Counted from the first letter of the stretch, positions 17,455 through 27,872 are shown. The stretch: DNA of 64,000 nt from Oceaniferula flava (GCF_016811075.1 NZ_JAFBGL010000001.1:1-64000), one strand, 5' to 3'. Translations and numbers: made by a program. The notes: generated by a model from the sequence alone, not told the origin.

Positions 17455-18822
17455 TTAGCGGCCTTTTTGATTCGATTGCTGAAACTGGCCTCGCCAATAA
17501 TCCAGCCGTTCCTTGATGCGTTTCTCGAGACCGTTCTCCGTCGGTGTGTAGTAAGTTTTCCCCTCGGGCAGGTAGGCCTGGGGCACGTAGTTGCCTTCGT
17601 AGTCGTGCGAGTAATGGTATTGGAGCGATTCCTCACTGGCACCGGACCCTTGGGCGAGTTTCTTGCGGGTTCCTGTTCGCAGGTGTTCCGGCACAGCGAG
17701 GGTGCGGCCCTCTTTGACATCCTCCATGGCGGCACCGAGCGCGGCGTAGGCACTGTTAGACTTCGGCGCGGTGGCGAGGTGCACGGTGGCGTGGGCCAGC
17801 GGAATGCGTCCTTCCGGCATGCCGATGAACTCGAAGGCCTGCTGTGCGGCGATGGCAACCTGAATGGCCGAGGAGTCGGCCAGGCCAATATCTTCGCTGG
17901 CAGAGATCACCAGACGTCTGGCGATGAAGCGCGGGTCTTCCCCGGCGGTCAGCATCTTCGCCAGCCAGTAAAGCGCGGCGTCCGGGTCAGAACCACGGAT
18001 GGATTTGATAAAGGCGGAGATGGTGTCGTAGTGCGCATCGCCGTCGGCATCATAGACAATCGCCTTTTGCTGGATCGATTCCTCAGCGACTTCGAGCGTA
18101 ATGCGGACCTGGCCGCCATCGCTTTCGGGGGTGGTGAGCGCGGCCAGTTCCAGGGCGGTAAGCGCACGCCGGGCGTCGCCGTCTGACTTTTCAGCCAAAT
18201 GAGCCAAGGCCTTGTCATCGACGCGGATGTCCATGGTCCCCAGCCCCCGCTCTTTATCCTGCAAGGCGCGCTGCATGAGCCCCACGAGGTCGTTGTTAGG
18301 GACGGGTTCCAGCTGAAAAATCTGGGAACGTGAGACGAGGGGGGAGTTGACGTAAAAATACGGATTGTGGGTGGTGGCTCCGATAAATCGCACGGTGCCA
18401 CGCTCAACGTGAGGCAGCAGCACGTCTTGTTGCGCTTTGTTGAAGCGATGAATCTCGTCGATAAACAGGATGGTGGTCTGGTCGCGCAGTTGCCGCCATT
18501 TCTGAGCCTGGGCAATTTTTTCCCGGATCTCTCCGACGTTGGACTCGACCCCGTTCAGCATCTCAAAGCGATTGTCGGTGCTGTTGGCGATCACTGTGGC
18601 GAGGGTTGTTTTGCCGGTGCCTGGAGGGCCGTAGAAGATTAAGGACGAAAATCGGTCGGCCTCGATGGCGCGGCGCAGCAAATTCCCTTCGGCGAGGATG
18701 TGTTTCTGACCAGCGACTTCGTCGAGCGTGCGCGGACGCATGCGTGCGGCGAGTGGGGCGTCGGTTCTGGTCTTGGCAGGACCAGTGGCTTCGGGCATTG
18801 GCTCTGGGAAAAGGGAATCCAT
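17455..18822 (-). CDS. rarA: Replication-associated recombination ATPase RarA
   Basis: AAA+ ATPase of the RarA/MgsA/WRNIP1 family, which acts at stalled replication forks. The start at 18822 (MDSLFPEP) is just after the stop of the upstream ABC gene; a longer frame would overlap that gene. Domains: RarA entry RPRTLDEVAGQKHIL, Walker [12 protein letters not shown] (about 62-72), Walker B ILFIDEIHRFNKAQQD, sensor stretch FIGATTHNPYF, then the lid and C-terminal tetramerisation domain (SIRGSDPDAALYWLAKML, EDIGLAD, RIPLAHATVHLATAPKSN). Length 455 aa is normal. Confidence 0.93.
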   Translation of the reverse strand: MDSLFPEPMPEATGPAKTRTDAPLAARMRPRTLDEVAGQKHILAEGNLLRRAIEADRFSSLIFYGPPGTGKTTLATVIANSTDNRFEMLNGVESNVGEIREKIAQAQKWRQLRDQTTILFIDEIHRFNKAQQDVLLPHVERGTVRFIGATTHNPYFYVNSPLVSRSQIFQLEPVPNNDLVGLMQRALQDKERGLGTMDIRVDDKALAHLAEKSDGDARRALTALELAALTTPESDGGQVRITLEVAEESIQQKAIVYDADGDAHYDTISAFIKSIRGSDPDAALYWLAKMLTAGEDPRFIARRLVISASEDIGLADSSAIQVAIAAQQAFEFIGMPEGRIPLAHATVHLATAPKSNSAYAALGAAMEDVKEGRTLAVPEHLRTGTRKKLAQGSGASEESLQYHYSHDYEGNYVPQAYLPEGKTYYTPTENGLEKRIKERLDYWRGQFQQSNQKGR

Positions 18823-18827
18823 GTGAG

Positions 18828-21800
18828 TTATCGGGTGCGGTGGTTCCGGAGGTGCAGGAACAAGGTGGTGAGTGATAGGCAGAACACAATGCAGGCGCAG
18901 ATCACGATGCGACAGGCTTGCGTGCTTCGGGTGGTAAATCCAAACCAATATTTCCACTCGGCCAAGAAGATACTGCGTTTCGTCGCTTGGCGGTAATCCA
19001 CCCGATCAATCTCCGACTTGCTGACTAACAGGTCTGTGCGAGTGTTGACGAAGAAGTCGCGGACCGGTCGGGTCTCGATGCTTTCGTCGTCCGGATAAGG
19101 AGGTATTTCCAGCAGCTCGTCCATGGTTTTACGTCGACCGGCGTGGGCGAGTTTCCATGCGAGACTTTTGGCCTCGGTGGCATCCGTGGCCTCGGCGGCC
19201 ATGAGTCTGCGGAGGGATTCTTTGAGAATGTCGAGTCGCTCGCTCTGCTCCGCGGTCAGCTTCTGGCTGAGATCTCCGGCCAGACGTTTTTCGCCGACAG
19301 CTTTCAAGGGATCGATCGCCGCTTGCACCTTGCGGCGTTTGTTTTCGAAGGGGTTTTCCGTGGCCTGGCTGACGGTCATGCCCTCGTAGGCATAGCGCAG
19401 CGGCATGAAGCGTGCTGGAAAGGGTTCGGCTCCTGCAGCCCGACCTTTATCGGCCCCTTGGAAAAGACCTCGGTTCATTTCGTCAAAGGAAACCAGCGCG
19501 CCTGCGAGTAGTAGTTGGGGAACTAACAGCAGGGGGACGGCGCTCAGGGCGGCACGTTCGGTGGTGACCAAGGAGGATACCACAAGCGCCATCGCCGTGC
19601 CGCACAATGCGGTCAATGTCATCCACATCCAGTGGGTGGTGAACATGCCGTAGATATCTAACATTTCATGCCCGATCCACGTGTAAATCGCGCACTGCAG
19701 CGCAGCCACAATCGCCAAAGCAAGGAATTTGGCACCGACGTAAAGCACCGTGCCCGTGCGGCAGTTCCGCTCCCGCCGGAGCACGGGGAAATCTCGCAGG
19801 ATCTCGGTGGCGCTGTTGGTCAGGCCGAGGAACATGCCGATGGTGACGGTGAGGAAAATGTAGACTGGCAGATGCAGTCCGCTGTGGAAGGAGTAGGCCC
19901 CTTCCGGTGATGCCCTGAGGGTCACCCCGATGAGGAGAGCGAGCAATGGAGCTTCTAACAAGATACTGTAAAGAGTGCCGCGATTGCGGAACTTCGAGAT
20001 CATCGTGCGGTGGAAATGGGTGCGGAACAGGCGTTCCCATTCGAAAATACGCTGTCGGCTCGAGCGCGTGGGCACTGCCATGTGGTCCTCGCTCAGAGGC
20101 ACGCTGCCCATTTGGCTTTGGCTGGGAATATCGCCACGTGCCACTTCATTGACCAGCTGGCTGCCTTCGAAACGTTCCTGCCAGAATGTTGGTGGGAAAC
20201 GGCGGACGCCCCCTCCTTCACGACCCGCATGTCCGTAGAGTGGCGTTTCCAGAATATCGAAGACGAAGTCCGCGCCGCCCACTTTCTCCGCCTTGAGAGT
20301 TTTGGCGGTGAGGATGTGCAGCTCCTTGCTGGACTCGCGGAAGTAGTGAGCCATACCCTGAGGGGTGCCGAAAAAGGCAACGCGACCGCCTTTGTCGAGC
20401 AGCAGCACCTTGTCGAAAAGCCTCAGCACCCGCGCACCGGGGCGGTGCAAGGAGGCGATCACAATGTTGTCGCGCGAAAGAGTGTGCAAGGTTTCCGCGA
20501 CGTGTTCGGAATCCTTGGACGAGAGGCCGGAGATGGGTTCGTCAAAGAGGAAGATCTCAGCCGGACTGCTGAGGTCCAGGCCGAGGTTGAGACGACCCCG
20601 TTCGCCGCCACTGATAGTTTTGTCGCCGGGCGACCCCACTTTCCTGCGTGCCAGTGGCTGCAGTGCCAGTTCGGCGAGAATGGAGTCCACCCGCTTGGCA
20701 TGCTCGGCGTGACCAAGGTGCGGACGACGAATCATCGAGGCGTGATTGAGGTGCTCGCGAACCGTGAGTTGGGGATTCAGAGCCTCCTCCTGAGGCATGC
20801 TGGCGATGAATGGGGCGAGCCGTTTGCGGTGCTCGTAGAGCGACACCCCGTTGAGCCGGATGTGGCCGCGGTTGGGCTTGAGGTGACCGGCCAAGGCGGC
20901 CAAGAGCGTGCTCTTGCCACTGCCGCTGGGCCCCATGATACAGAGCATTTCACCCCGCTTGACCGAGAACTCGACATTATCGAGCACTGTGACAGGGCCG
21001 TATTGATGGTTGAGGCTCTCCACGCTGAGGTCGCGGATCACGGTGCGCTCCTCGTCGAGCAGGCTTTCGCTGAAGCGACAGCGCACCGCCTGGTTCGGGC
21101 TGAGGCGGATGAGCGATCCGTCCACCAGCCGGGCCTCTGATCTGATGGGCTGTCCGTTGACCATGACCACGCGTTCGGCATCGATGATCTTCAGATGTCC
21201 TTCGGCGGTGTTCGGGTTGAACTTAATCTTCAGCACCATGCGGCGTGCCAGGCCGGGGGAGAGGAGGACATCGCCGCGCTTGATGGCGGAGGGGTCATTG
21301 GAGACGAGACATTCCTGCCTTCCGGCTTCCATCCGAAAGCGGTTGCCAGTTTCCATCGCTTGTTTGCGCAGAGATTCCAGGCTGGCCTCTGTGCCGTTGT
21401 CCAGGAGGATGTGATCCTGAATCGAGAGGAGATAGGTTTTCCCGGGGATCATCGCCTCGCCGGAGCTCAGACGCATGTCGGTCTCCACCAGCGCCTCCAC
21501 TTTGACATTCAGGCCGAAATCGAGTCTCACCGTGCTCTGCCTCGAGCGGATCCGCTCCGCCGTTAGTTGGTCGTCGGTCTCGTTAATATAAAGGGTGCGA
21601 CGTTGGCCAGTGCGGGCGGCATTGAGGAAAAAGGAAATGTCTTCGGCGACGATGGTCCACTCGGGGAGGCCGATGCTCTGGTGCGGGCGCAGTCGCATGC
21701 ACTGGCCGCTGGCGAGTGAGCTGCCACTGATCCACAGCGGTTCTTGCCCGGTGTTGCGGATCAGGATGAGGTCCTTGGAGCGATAGGCGCAGAATGAGAA

Positions 21801-22358
21801 ATCGCGCTGGTCGGCTGGCAGGCTGACATCTTTTTCCTCATCCGAACCGAAGCTGACTTTATCAAAGGGTAAGGGGGTGACCGGTGGCTTGCCTGCCATC
21901 TCGTCCATGATCGCGGTGCCTATCTCCGCGGCATTCAGGTTGGTCATGACCTGGCTGAAGGCTTTTTTTCCACGGAACTCCGACCCGGAGGCAACGACCA
22001 GGAGGTGCAACTGCAGTCCGAGCGAGACGCGGTCGTCGGTATCCAGCTCGTTGCGCAGGGACTTGGCGACTTTTTCGATCGGTTCCGGGGATGCTAGCGC
22101 CCGGTGCAGGCGGCGTGCCAGCCAGGCGTGGTCGGCCTCAGGAAAGGCATGGCGCAAAAGATCCAGAGCCACCTCGGCCTCGGCGCGGTCGACCCGATCG
22201 TCCAGGGCGGCAAAGGAGGCAAAAACATCCACCAGACCGCCGGTATGACGCATTCCACCGGGGGCGGTGGGGGAGAATTTACGCAGGAATGGAATGTTTT
22301 CCATCCAGCTGATCATTCGGTGTTTTTTGCGCGGAGCATGGTCGTCTGGTTCTGCCAC
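18828..22358 (-). CDS. ABCG-type transporter fused to TerB-like and FHA-like N-terminal domains
   Basis: A 1176-aa multidomain membrane protein. Residues about 38-155 are all-helical and look like a TerB domain (VDVFASFAALDDRVDRAEAEVALDLLRHAF). About 185-440 contains beta-rich parts, the last (about 380-432, NGQPIRSEARLVDGSLIRLSP) resembling an FHA domain. The ABC ATPase follows: Walker A IMGPSGSGKST at about 475-485, signature ISGGERGRLNLGL, Walker B EIFLFDEPISGLSSKD, switch His in ASLHRPG. After about residue 790 an ABC-2/ABCG permease with six or so helices ends the protein, with a long soluble insert. The order ATPase then permease is that of eukaryotic ABCG and mycobacterial Rv1747, which also carries FHA domains. 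Substrate unknown. Confidence 0.8.
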   Translation of the reverse strand: MAEPDDHAPRKKHRMISWMENIPFLRKFSPTAPGGMRHTGGLVDVFASFAALDDRVDRAEAEVALDLLRHAFPEADHAWLARRLHRALASPEPIEKVAKSLRNELDTDDRVSLGLQLHLLVVASGSEFRGKKAFSQVMTNLNAAEIGTAIMDEMAGKPPVTPLPFDKVSFGSDEEKDVSLPADQRDFSFCAYRSKDLILIRNTGQEPLWISGSSLASGQCMRLRPHQSIGLPEWTIVAEDISFFLNAARTGQRRTLYINETDDQLTAERIRSRQSTVRLDFGLNVKVEALVETDMRLSSGEAMIPGKTYLLSIQDHILLDNGTEASLESLRKQAMETGNRFRMEAGRQECLVSNDPSAIKRGDVLLSPGLARRMVLKIKFNPNTAEGHLKIIDAERVVMVNGQPIRSEARLVDGSLIRLSPNQAVRCRFSESLLDEERTVIRDLSVESLNHQYGPVTVLDNVEFSVKRGEMLCIMGPSGSGKSTLLAALAGHLKPNRGHIRLNGVSLYEHRKRLAPFIASMPQEEALNPQLTVREHLNHASMIRRPHLGHAEHAKRVDSILAELALQPLARRKVGSPGDKTISGGERGRLNLGLDLSSPAEIFLFDEPISGLSSKDSEHVAETLHTLSRDNIVIASLHRPGARVLRLFDKVLLLDKGGRVAFFGTPQGMAHYFRESSKELHILTAKTLKAEKVGGADFVFDILETPLYGHAGREGGGVRRFPPTFWQERFEGSQLVNEVARGDIPSQSQMGSVPLSEDHMAVPTRSSRQRIFEWERLFRTHFHRTMISKFRNRGTLYSILLEAPLLALLIGVTLRASPEGAYSFHSGLHLPVYIFLTVTIGMFLGLTNSATEILRDFPVLRRERNCRTGTVLYVGAKFLALAIVAALQCAIYTWIGHEMLDIYGMFTTHWMWMTLTALCGTAMALVVSSLVTTERAALSAVPLLLVPQLLLAGALVSFDEMNRGLFQGADKGRAAGAEPFPARFMPLRYAYEGMTVSQATENPFENKRRKVQAAIDPLKAVGEKRLAGDLSQKLTAEQSERLDILKESLRRLMAAEATDATEAKSLAWKLAHAGRRKTMDELLEIPPYPDDESIETRPVRDFFVNTRTDLLVSKSEIDRVDYRQATKRSIFLAEWKYWFGFTTRSTQACRIVICACIVFCLSLTTLFLHLRNHRTR

Positions 22359-22628
22359 GGGGCTATGTTGGGCTGGAAATCGGCATAGCGCAAGCGTGCT
22401 GCGTGAGAGATGGGGAATCGGTGTGGCTCTGGTGGCCGGCGGAGGTGGGTAGAAAAAAGCATTTCCTTTTTCTAATCCTGCGCTAGTTTCACCCGCGCCC
22501 CGGATGCATCCGCACCTAGGGAACAGGGCATTGAAGGTTGAAAAAGTGACGCCGGTGCCTACCCCACACCGCCCCCTTAAGACCCTTTCAACGACTCGCG
22601 CAGAGCCCTATTTACTACTTATTTTTCT

Positions 22629-25022
22629 ATGTCTAATCAACAACCACCGGAACCTCCACCTACGCCACGCGGCGCAAAGAAATCAGACAAGGGCCAGCCC
22701 AATGGCGGCGGCACCAACTGGCGCGTAATCATTCTCATGGCCATCGCACTGGGCATCCTGGTGCTGGCTTGGCAGTCGAGCGGTTTTGGGAAGCCCAAGC
22801 GTCTCTCCTACACCGAGTTCCTCGATTACCTCGATGCCGGTAAGGTGGTTTCCAGCCAGAACCTTCCCAAGCGTGGCGAAGGGTTTCCCGATCAACGATT
22901 TAAACTGAAGAAATCCGGTGAGTCCTCCGTGGTCTTCACCGTTTCCGGTTTCTACTACAAAGACAACCCATGGAATGGCGACAAGGAAAGCGCGGATCAG
23001 GAAGCCTTCCTGATCCCTATCAATACCCAGCTGCACAAGGAACAACTGGATGCCATTCAGGCCCGCCAGTCGATCCCTCTGCGGATTGTCAAAGAACTCC
23101 CCGATGAAAACGATGGCAAACAGCTGACCCTTAACGATCTGCGCAGAATGTTGGCGCGTGACGCGGTGATCATGGACGATCCCAAGAATGCCTTCGAAAT
23201 CGTTTCCCTCGAGGGATCCAACGATAAATACATCGTCGGTAAGCGCTACGTCTTCCCCGAGGTGAACAAAGCCACCGACGAGCAGGGGCTGGCTCCTTTT
23301 GAAATCGATATCAACACCCAGGAACTCGCTGGCTACGATGCCGCCGTGATCAAGAATTTGGCGGCCTTCCAGCCCGACTCTGGCATGATGCGCTTCCTGT
23401 TGGTGCAGATGCTGCCGATTATGCTCATCATCCTGGTGATCTTCTTCCTCTTCCGCCATCAAATGAAGTCGGCCGGTCGTGGCGCGATGAGTTTTGGCAA
23501 GAGCAAGGCCCGCCTGCTGACCATGGACAAAAACCGCGTCACCTTCAAAGACGTGGCCGGTATCCAGGAGGCCAAGGAAGAGCTGTTTGAAGTGGTCGAC
23601 TACCTGCGTGACCCCAAGAAGTTCCAGAAACTTGGCGGTAACCTGCCCAAAGGTCTGCTCATGGTAGGCCCTCCCGGCACGGGTAAAACCCTTCTCGCCC
23701 GAGCCATCGCTGGTGAGGCCGATGTGCCGTTCTTCTCGATCTCCGGTTCCGACTTCGTGGAAATGTTTGTCGGTGTCGGTGCCAGCCGGGTGCGCGACAT
23801 GTTCGAGCAAGGAAAGAAAAATTCCCCCTGCCTGATCTTCATTGATGAGATCGATGCCGTCGGTCGCCACCGTGGTCACGGCATGGGTGGAGGCCACGAT
23901 GAACGCGAGCAGACGCTGAATGCCCTGCTGGTGGAAATGGATGGTTTCGATACCCGCACCGGCGTGATCATCATCGCCGCGACGAACCGCCCCGACGTTC
24001 TCGACCCCGCACTGCTGCGTCCCGGCCGATTCGATCGCCAGGTCAGCGTCGGACTGCCCGATGTCAACGGTCGTGAGGAAATCCTCAAGGTGCACGTCAA
24101 GCGGATCAAAATGGAGCCCGATACCGATCTCAACATCATCGCTCGTGGCACCCCCGGATTCTCCGGAGCCGAGCTGGCCAACTTGATCAACGAAGCAGCC
24201 CTACTTGCCGCGCGCAAAGGACTGGATTCCGTCACCATCGCCGAGATGGAGGAAGCTCGTGATAAAGTCCGCTGGGGCCGTGAACGCCGCAGCCTCGCCC
24301 TCAGCGAGAAAGAGAAGGAGAACACCGCCTACCACGAGGCAGGCCACGCCATTCTCAACGTGCTGTTGGAACACACCGACCCGCTTCACAAGGTCACCAT
24401 CATCCCGCGTGGCCCGTCCTTGGGATCCACCATGTTCTTGCCGGAGGAGGATAAATTCACCTACCGTCAGAAGGAGTTGGTCGATCAGTTAGTCGTCGCC
24501 ATGGGCGGTCGTGTTGCCGAGGAGATCACTTTTGGAAATGTCACCAACGGAGCCGTCGGCGATATCCGCATGGCCACCAACATTGCTCGCAAAATGGTCT
24601 GCGAGTGGGGCATGAGTGCCGATCTCGGCATGGTCGAATATGGCGAGGAACGCGGTGAGGTCTTTGTGGCTCGCGATGTAGGATCGTCCCGCGGTTACTC
24701 CGAAGTTACTGCTCGCAAGATTGACGAGGAAATTAAAACCCTCATCGATGACGCCTACGCTAAAGCCAAGGCCATGCTCATTGAGCACAACGAGGCTCTT
24801 GTGAAGCTTTCCAAGGCTTTGCTCGAATACGAAACTTTGGATGCCCAGCAAGTTGAGGAAATCATCGAGCACGGCGAGATGAAAAACCCACCAACACCTC
24901 CCAGTAATACCACGATCCCCGGTAATCAGACCGACAGTGGTGTTGCCAAGAAGCCCATCGCCGATGCTCCATCCAGTGATGACGATCCCTTGGCCGGCGA
25001 AGCCGTAGGCGCTCCCGCCTAA
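22629..25022 (+). CDS. ftsH: ATP-dependent zinc metalloprotease FtsH
   Basis: Membrane-anchored AAA+ protease for quality control of membrane and regulatory proteins. TM1 is residues about 31-48 and TM2 about 258-275, with a periplasmic domain between. The AAA module has Walker A GPPGTGKT (347-354), Walker [13 protein letters not shown] and the second region of homology [20 protein letters not shown]. The zinc site HEAGH lies near residue 565 and is followed by [12 protein letters not shown]. The periplasmic region is about 210 aa, longer than in E. coli, and the C-terminal tail is Pro/Ser/Asp-rich. It stands alone between a 270-bp upstream region and a strong terminator. Confidence 0.96.
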   Translation: MSNQQPPEPPPTPRGAKKSDKGQPNGGGTNWRVIILMAIALGILVLAWQSSGFGKPKRLSYTEFLDYLDAGKVVSSQNLPKRGEGFPDQRFKLKKSGESSVVFTVSGFYYKDNPWNGDKESADQEAFLIPINTQLHKEQLDAIQARQSIPLRIVKELPDENDGKQLTLNDLRRMLARDAVIMDDPKNAFEIVSLEGSNDKYIVGKRYVFPEVNKATDEQGLAPFEIDINTQELAGYDAAVIKNLAAFQPDSGMMRFLLVQMLPIMLIILVIFFLFRHQMKSAGRGAMSFGKSKARLLTMDKNRVTFKDVAGIQEAKEELFEVVDYLRDPKKFQKLGGNLPKGLLMVGPPGTGKTLLARAIAGEADVPFFSISGSDFVEMFVGVGASRVRDMFEQGKKNSPCLIFIDEIDAVGRHRGHGMGGGHDEREQTLNALLVEMDGFDTRTGVIIIAATNRPDVLDPALLRPGRFDRQVSVGLPDVNGREEILKVHVKRIKMEPDTDLNIIARGTPGFSGAELANLINEAALLAARKGLDSVTIAEMEEARDKVRWGRERRSLALSEKEKENTAYHEAGHAILNVLLEHTDPLHKVTIIPRGPSLGSTMFLPEEDKFTYRQKELVDQLVVAMGGRVAEEITFGNVTNGAVGDIRMATNIARKMVCEWGMSADLGMVEYGEERGEVFVARDVGSSRGYSEVTARKIDEEIKTLIDDAYAKAKAMLIEHNEALVKLSKALLEYETLDAQQVEEIIEHGEMKNPPTPPSNTTIPGNQTDSGVAKKPIADAPSSDDDPLAGEAVGAPA

Positions 25023-25072
25023 GCAAACCGATATGCTGTAGTCGAACGGCTGCAGCTGACCTCTTCAACACA

Positions 25073-25123
25073 ACGCTAAGCTTTCAGGCTCCGATCCGGG
25101 GCCAAGGCTTAGCGTTTTTTTTG
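25073..25123 (+). terminator. Rho-independent terminator of ftsH
   Basis: AACGCTAAGC at 25073-25082 pairs with GCTTAGCGTT at 25108-25117, followed by an uninterrupted T-run. Confidence 0.9.
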
Positions 25124-25274
25124 CCCTGATCCGATTCACCGCCCAACTCCTGGGCGAGCTCCACCTGTTCTACTGGGCTCTATTTTCTAACTTCCTGTCC
25201 ACGGCTGAGCCTCGCTGTGGGGCAGGCGGTGTATTGACCTTGAACATTCCCAGCCTCTTGGTGTCTTATAAGGC

Positions 25275-26645
25275 ATGAATCAGCCTCCTGATATGCCCGT
25301 GCAGCGCGCGATCTCCCCCGGTCACCTCCGACCCAGCCGCGTTATGCGCCGCTGGTGGATCTTGGCACTGCTCTGCCTCTTGGTCATCATCGGATCAGCT
25401 TATATGCTCACTTCGTGGTTTGGCATGCGCGGACCGCTCTACGAATCAAGAGCCTTGATCGAAGTTAAGGAAAGCCCCGCGGTGAGCATGACATCCAAGG
25501 CATCGGGCACGGTCAGTTCCCCATCGGCCAGTCACCCAAACACCTTTCTGAACACCCAAATCGAGATTGCTCGTGCCGAGGCCACGCTCAAGCGCGCGCT
25601 GAAGGAATCGGACCTGATCAATCGGCTCGGCGGCAATCAAACTGCCGCGCTTGAGCGCGTGCAGCGGTCGCTCCAGGTGAAGACTCTACGCGGAACGGAT
25701 CTGATCGAGATTTCCTACCGCGATGAAGACCCGGTGATTGCGAAGGATGCTGTTACCGCCGTCTATCAAACCTACGTGGCTCGCCGCACCGAGCTGGAGG
25801 TCCAGCAGAACAAGGAGCAGCTTGAGGCGCTGCAGCAGGAGCTGGAACAGAGTCGTAAACGTTTGGCTGAGAAACGCGCCGACCTGATTCAAGTGGCGCA
25901 AAAAATGGGCATCATCTGGAAGGAGGAAAACGGAGCTCACACAAGCAAGCTTGCCGATCAGGCGCAATCGGCAACCCTCGTGGAAAAGCAACTCTATGAG
26001 GCGAGGCAGGAAAAAGAACAGCTCGTCTTTGAAATCTATAAACTTCTCCTGCTCGAGGATAATGAAACCATGTTGCTGCTACACTATGAGGAATCGCCAA
26101 ATGCAGCGGCAAAAAAACACTACGAGAGATACATGCGAGCCTACATGGAACTCCAGGATCTGAAAAATGCCGGACTGGGCGAGGGCCACCCAGAGCTGCG
26201 TGTGAAAGAAAAGCAGCTGGCGGAGCTGAAAGCTACGATGAAAAACCGAGCCCTGAGCGTGAAAGAAACCCTCAAAATAAAGCTCAAGTTGGTGGAAGAG
26301 CGTGTGGCTGGCTTAGAGGAAAGAGTTCGACTCCGTCAGCAACAAGGCAGCCACATCACCCGTTCTTCGGAAGACTTCAACCAGGCACGTAAGGATTATC
26401 AAGCAGCCAAGCAGAGCTCCGAGGAGACCGAGCAACAGATCCAAATTGAACACCTCACAGCGAACTCTGCCTCGCATCCTGCAATCGTCCACGAACAGCC
26501 ATCACTCGCCTCCCATCCCAGCACCAAAGGCCGAGCATTCTACACCACCCTGTTCACCGCCATATCGATTCCTCTCGCCACGATCGTCGCCCTGACCCTC
26601 TGCTACCTCGCAGAATTTATCTTCCCCAAGCGGGTGGATGTATAG
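25275..26645 (+). CDS. Wzz/GumC-like polysaccharide chain-length determinant
   Basis: Inner-membrane polysaccharide co-polymerase-like protein. TM1 is about residues 26-48 (RWWILALLCLLVIIGSAYML) and TM2 about 420-446 just before the C-terminal EFIFPKRVDV. Between them is a long periplasmic region: a Wzz-type beta-alpha start (RGPLYESRALIEVKE, NTFLNTQIEIARAEATLKRAL) and an extended coiled coil from about 165 to 395 rich in Glu, Gln and Lys. There is no C-terminal tyrosine kinase domain, so it is the PCP-2b-like form without kinase. The next gene overlaps it by 8 bp and encodes a shorter paralogue. No glycosyltransferase or Wzx/Wzy gene is adjacent. Confidence 0.8.
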   Translation: MNQPPDMPVQRAISPGHLRPSRVMRRWWILALLCLLVIIGSAYMLTSWFGMRGPLYESRALIEVKESPAVSMTSKASGTVSSPSASHPNTFLNTQIEIARAEATLKRALKESDLINRLGGNQTAALERVQRSLQVKTLRGTDLIEISYRDEDPVIAKDAVTAVYQTYVARRTELEVQQNKEQLEALQQELEQSRKRLAEKRADLIQVAQKMGIIWKEENGAHTSKLADQAQSATLVEKQLYEARQEKEQLVFEIYKLLLLEDNETMLLLHYEESPNAAAKKHYERYMRAYMELQDLKNAGLGEGHPELRVKEKQLAELKATMKNRALSVKETLKIKLKLVEERVAGLEERVRLRQQQGSHITRSSEDFNQARKDYQAAKQSSEETEQQIQIEHLTANSASHPAIVHEQPSLASHPSTKGRAFYTTLFTAISIPLATIVALTLCYLAEFIFPKRVDV

Positions 26646-27531
26646 AGAGATGTCGCGTTTCTTGAGCATGCTGACCCGTTGGTGGTGGTTGGAGATCATC
26701 CTACTGATCCTTCTCAGCGGACTGCTGGCCCACTTGTCCACATCGAGGGGCTGGCTTGAGATGAAGTATACATCCTCGGTGGTGGTAGAAACTTTACCAA
26801 TCCACGAGATCGACCCGATAGTTTCTCATAAAGTTTCATCGAACAGGGAGTTTCAAACCCGGGCATTCATGTCCCCAGCTTTCGAAAACCGTGTGGTTAC
26901 ACCATCGTTGATTGATCTGATGTTAGATAATCAAAGTATCCGAGCCGAACTTGGAGGTGATCGGCGGACGGCAATTCAAAAGTTGTCGGAGGTCTTGGCT
27001 ACAGAGACAGACAGCGAGACTGGATACGTGAGAATAACAGCAACAACGCACGATGCGGCTTTTTCCAAAGCAATTCTCCTATACGTGATCGACGAGTATC
27101 GGTTGCGAAGAAAGCAACTTGCTAGCGCGCATAGGCAAGAGCAACTGAAGGCGATTCAGATTGAATTTCAAAATAAAAGCGATCGTGTGCGTGAGATATC
27201 TCGGCGACTTCGCCAACTGCAAGATCAAACTCACAGAGAGCCAAGCTCTCTGACTCTTGAGAAACCCTCATCGTCCGATGACATCGCATTGGCTAAAAAA
27301 GAGTATCAGAGGGCTCAAGCGATACGCGCTGAGCTACGCAACAAGTATAATAAGGAATTGGCGAAGACGTATTCTTCGAATCACCTTGTCGTGCATCAGG
27401 GGCCTGATGCGAGCTCTCGTCTTGGAGGCGAGAGCTGGCTTTGCGCGTTGGTAATAATGATCCTGCCGCTGAGCACGATCCTCTTTGTCTGTTTTGCAGA
27501 ATTCATCTTCCCCAAGCGGGTGGTGGCCTGA
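26638..27531 (+). CDS. Second Wzz-like chain-length protein
   Basis: Paralogue of the preceding gene, 297 aa. TM1 RWWWLEIILLILLSGLLAHL (about 15-34) and TM2 near residues 268-290, followed by C-terminal EFIFPKRVVA, almost identical to the end of its neighbour. The periplasmic region has a Wzz-like start (YTSSVVVETLPIHEID) and a shorter coiled coil (about 150-255). Overlapping reading frames (8 bp) indicate co-translation and perhaps hetero-oligomers. Base composition falls markedly towards AT in its middle. An internal ATG at 26650 is an alternative start. Confidence 0.75.
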   Translation: MYREMSRFLSMLTRWWWLEIILLILLSGLLAHLSTSRGWLEMKYTSSVVVETLPIHEIDPIVSHKVSSNREFQTRAFMSPAFENRVVTPSLIDLMLDNQSIRAELGGDRRTAIQKLSEVLATETDSETGYVRITATTHDAAFSKAILLYVIDEYRLRRKQLASAHRQEQLKAIQIEFQNKSDRVREISRRLRQLQDQTHREPSSLTLEKPSSSDDIALAKKEYQRAQAIRAELRNKYNKELAKTYSSNHLVVHQGPDASSRLGGESWLCALVIMILPLSTILFVCFAEFIFPKRVVA

Positions 27532-27590
27532 ATTTCGATTTTGAGGGAAGGTTTGGTCGCTGAGGCAAGATGGGTTGCTCAAGCTTAGCC

Positions 27591-27805
27591 AGCCCCGGCC
27601 GGGGCGATATAGGCTAGCCCCGTGGTGAAACCCGGGGATCAGCCCATGCAAGGCGTCAAATCCCAGCGGGATGACAGAAGGGTGGCATCCCGCAAAGCTC
27701 AAACCTTCTGCTGCACCTCCGGCGCTCGATAAAAGTAGTCCCCAAATCCGGTGGTTTCGCAGAGCTTCACCACCGGCTAGTCTCTGCCGCTCTTACCTGA
27801 GCTAA
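27591..27805 (+). repeat. Dispersed inverted-repeat element, copy 1
   Basis: Same layout and same order of conserved blocks as the element at 55784-56000: a left end AGCCCCGGCCGGGGCGATA, then CTAGCCCCG-loop-CGGGGATCA, ATCCCAGCGGGATGA, CCTTCTG, and a right end CACCACCGGCTAGT. The right end is a degenerate inverted repeat of the left. No reading frame is conserved. It resembles a non-autonomous REP/MITE-type element; this copy is more diverged than copy 2. Confidence 0.7.
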
Positions 27806-27830
27806 TGTAAGAGGTAAAACCCGCGTTGCC

Positions 27831-27865
27831 GGTGGTCGGTGGTCGGTGGTCGGTGGTCGGTGGTC
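27831..27865 (+). repeat. Heptamer tandem repeat, 5 x GGTGGTC
   Basis: Five perfect copies of a 7-bp unit immediately after the dispersed element. No spacers, so it is not a CRISPR array. Confidence 0.9.
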
Positions 27866-27872
27866 AGGGGGC

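Noticed and set aside
17440-18186. 248-codon plus-strand frame
   Set aside because: Antisense of rarA.
20010-21140. Long open frame (376 codons) on the plus strand
   Set aside because: Antisense to the ABCG transporter gene, whose ATPase motifs are unmistakable on the minus strand; the antisense frame has no family features and is a by-product of GC-rich codon use.
22683-24095. 470-codon open frame on the minus strand
   Set aside because: Antisense of ftsH; His/Gln-rich translation typical of shadow frames.
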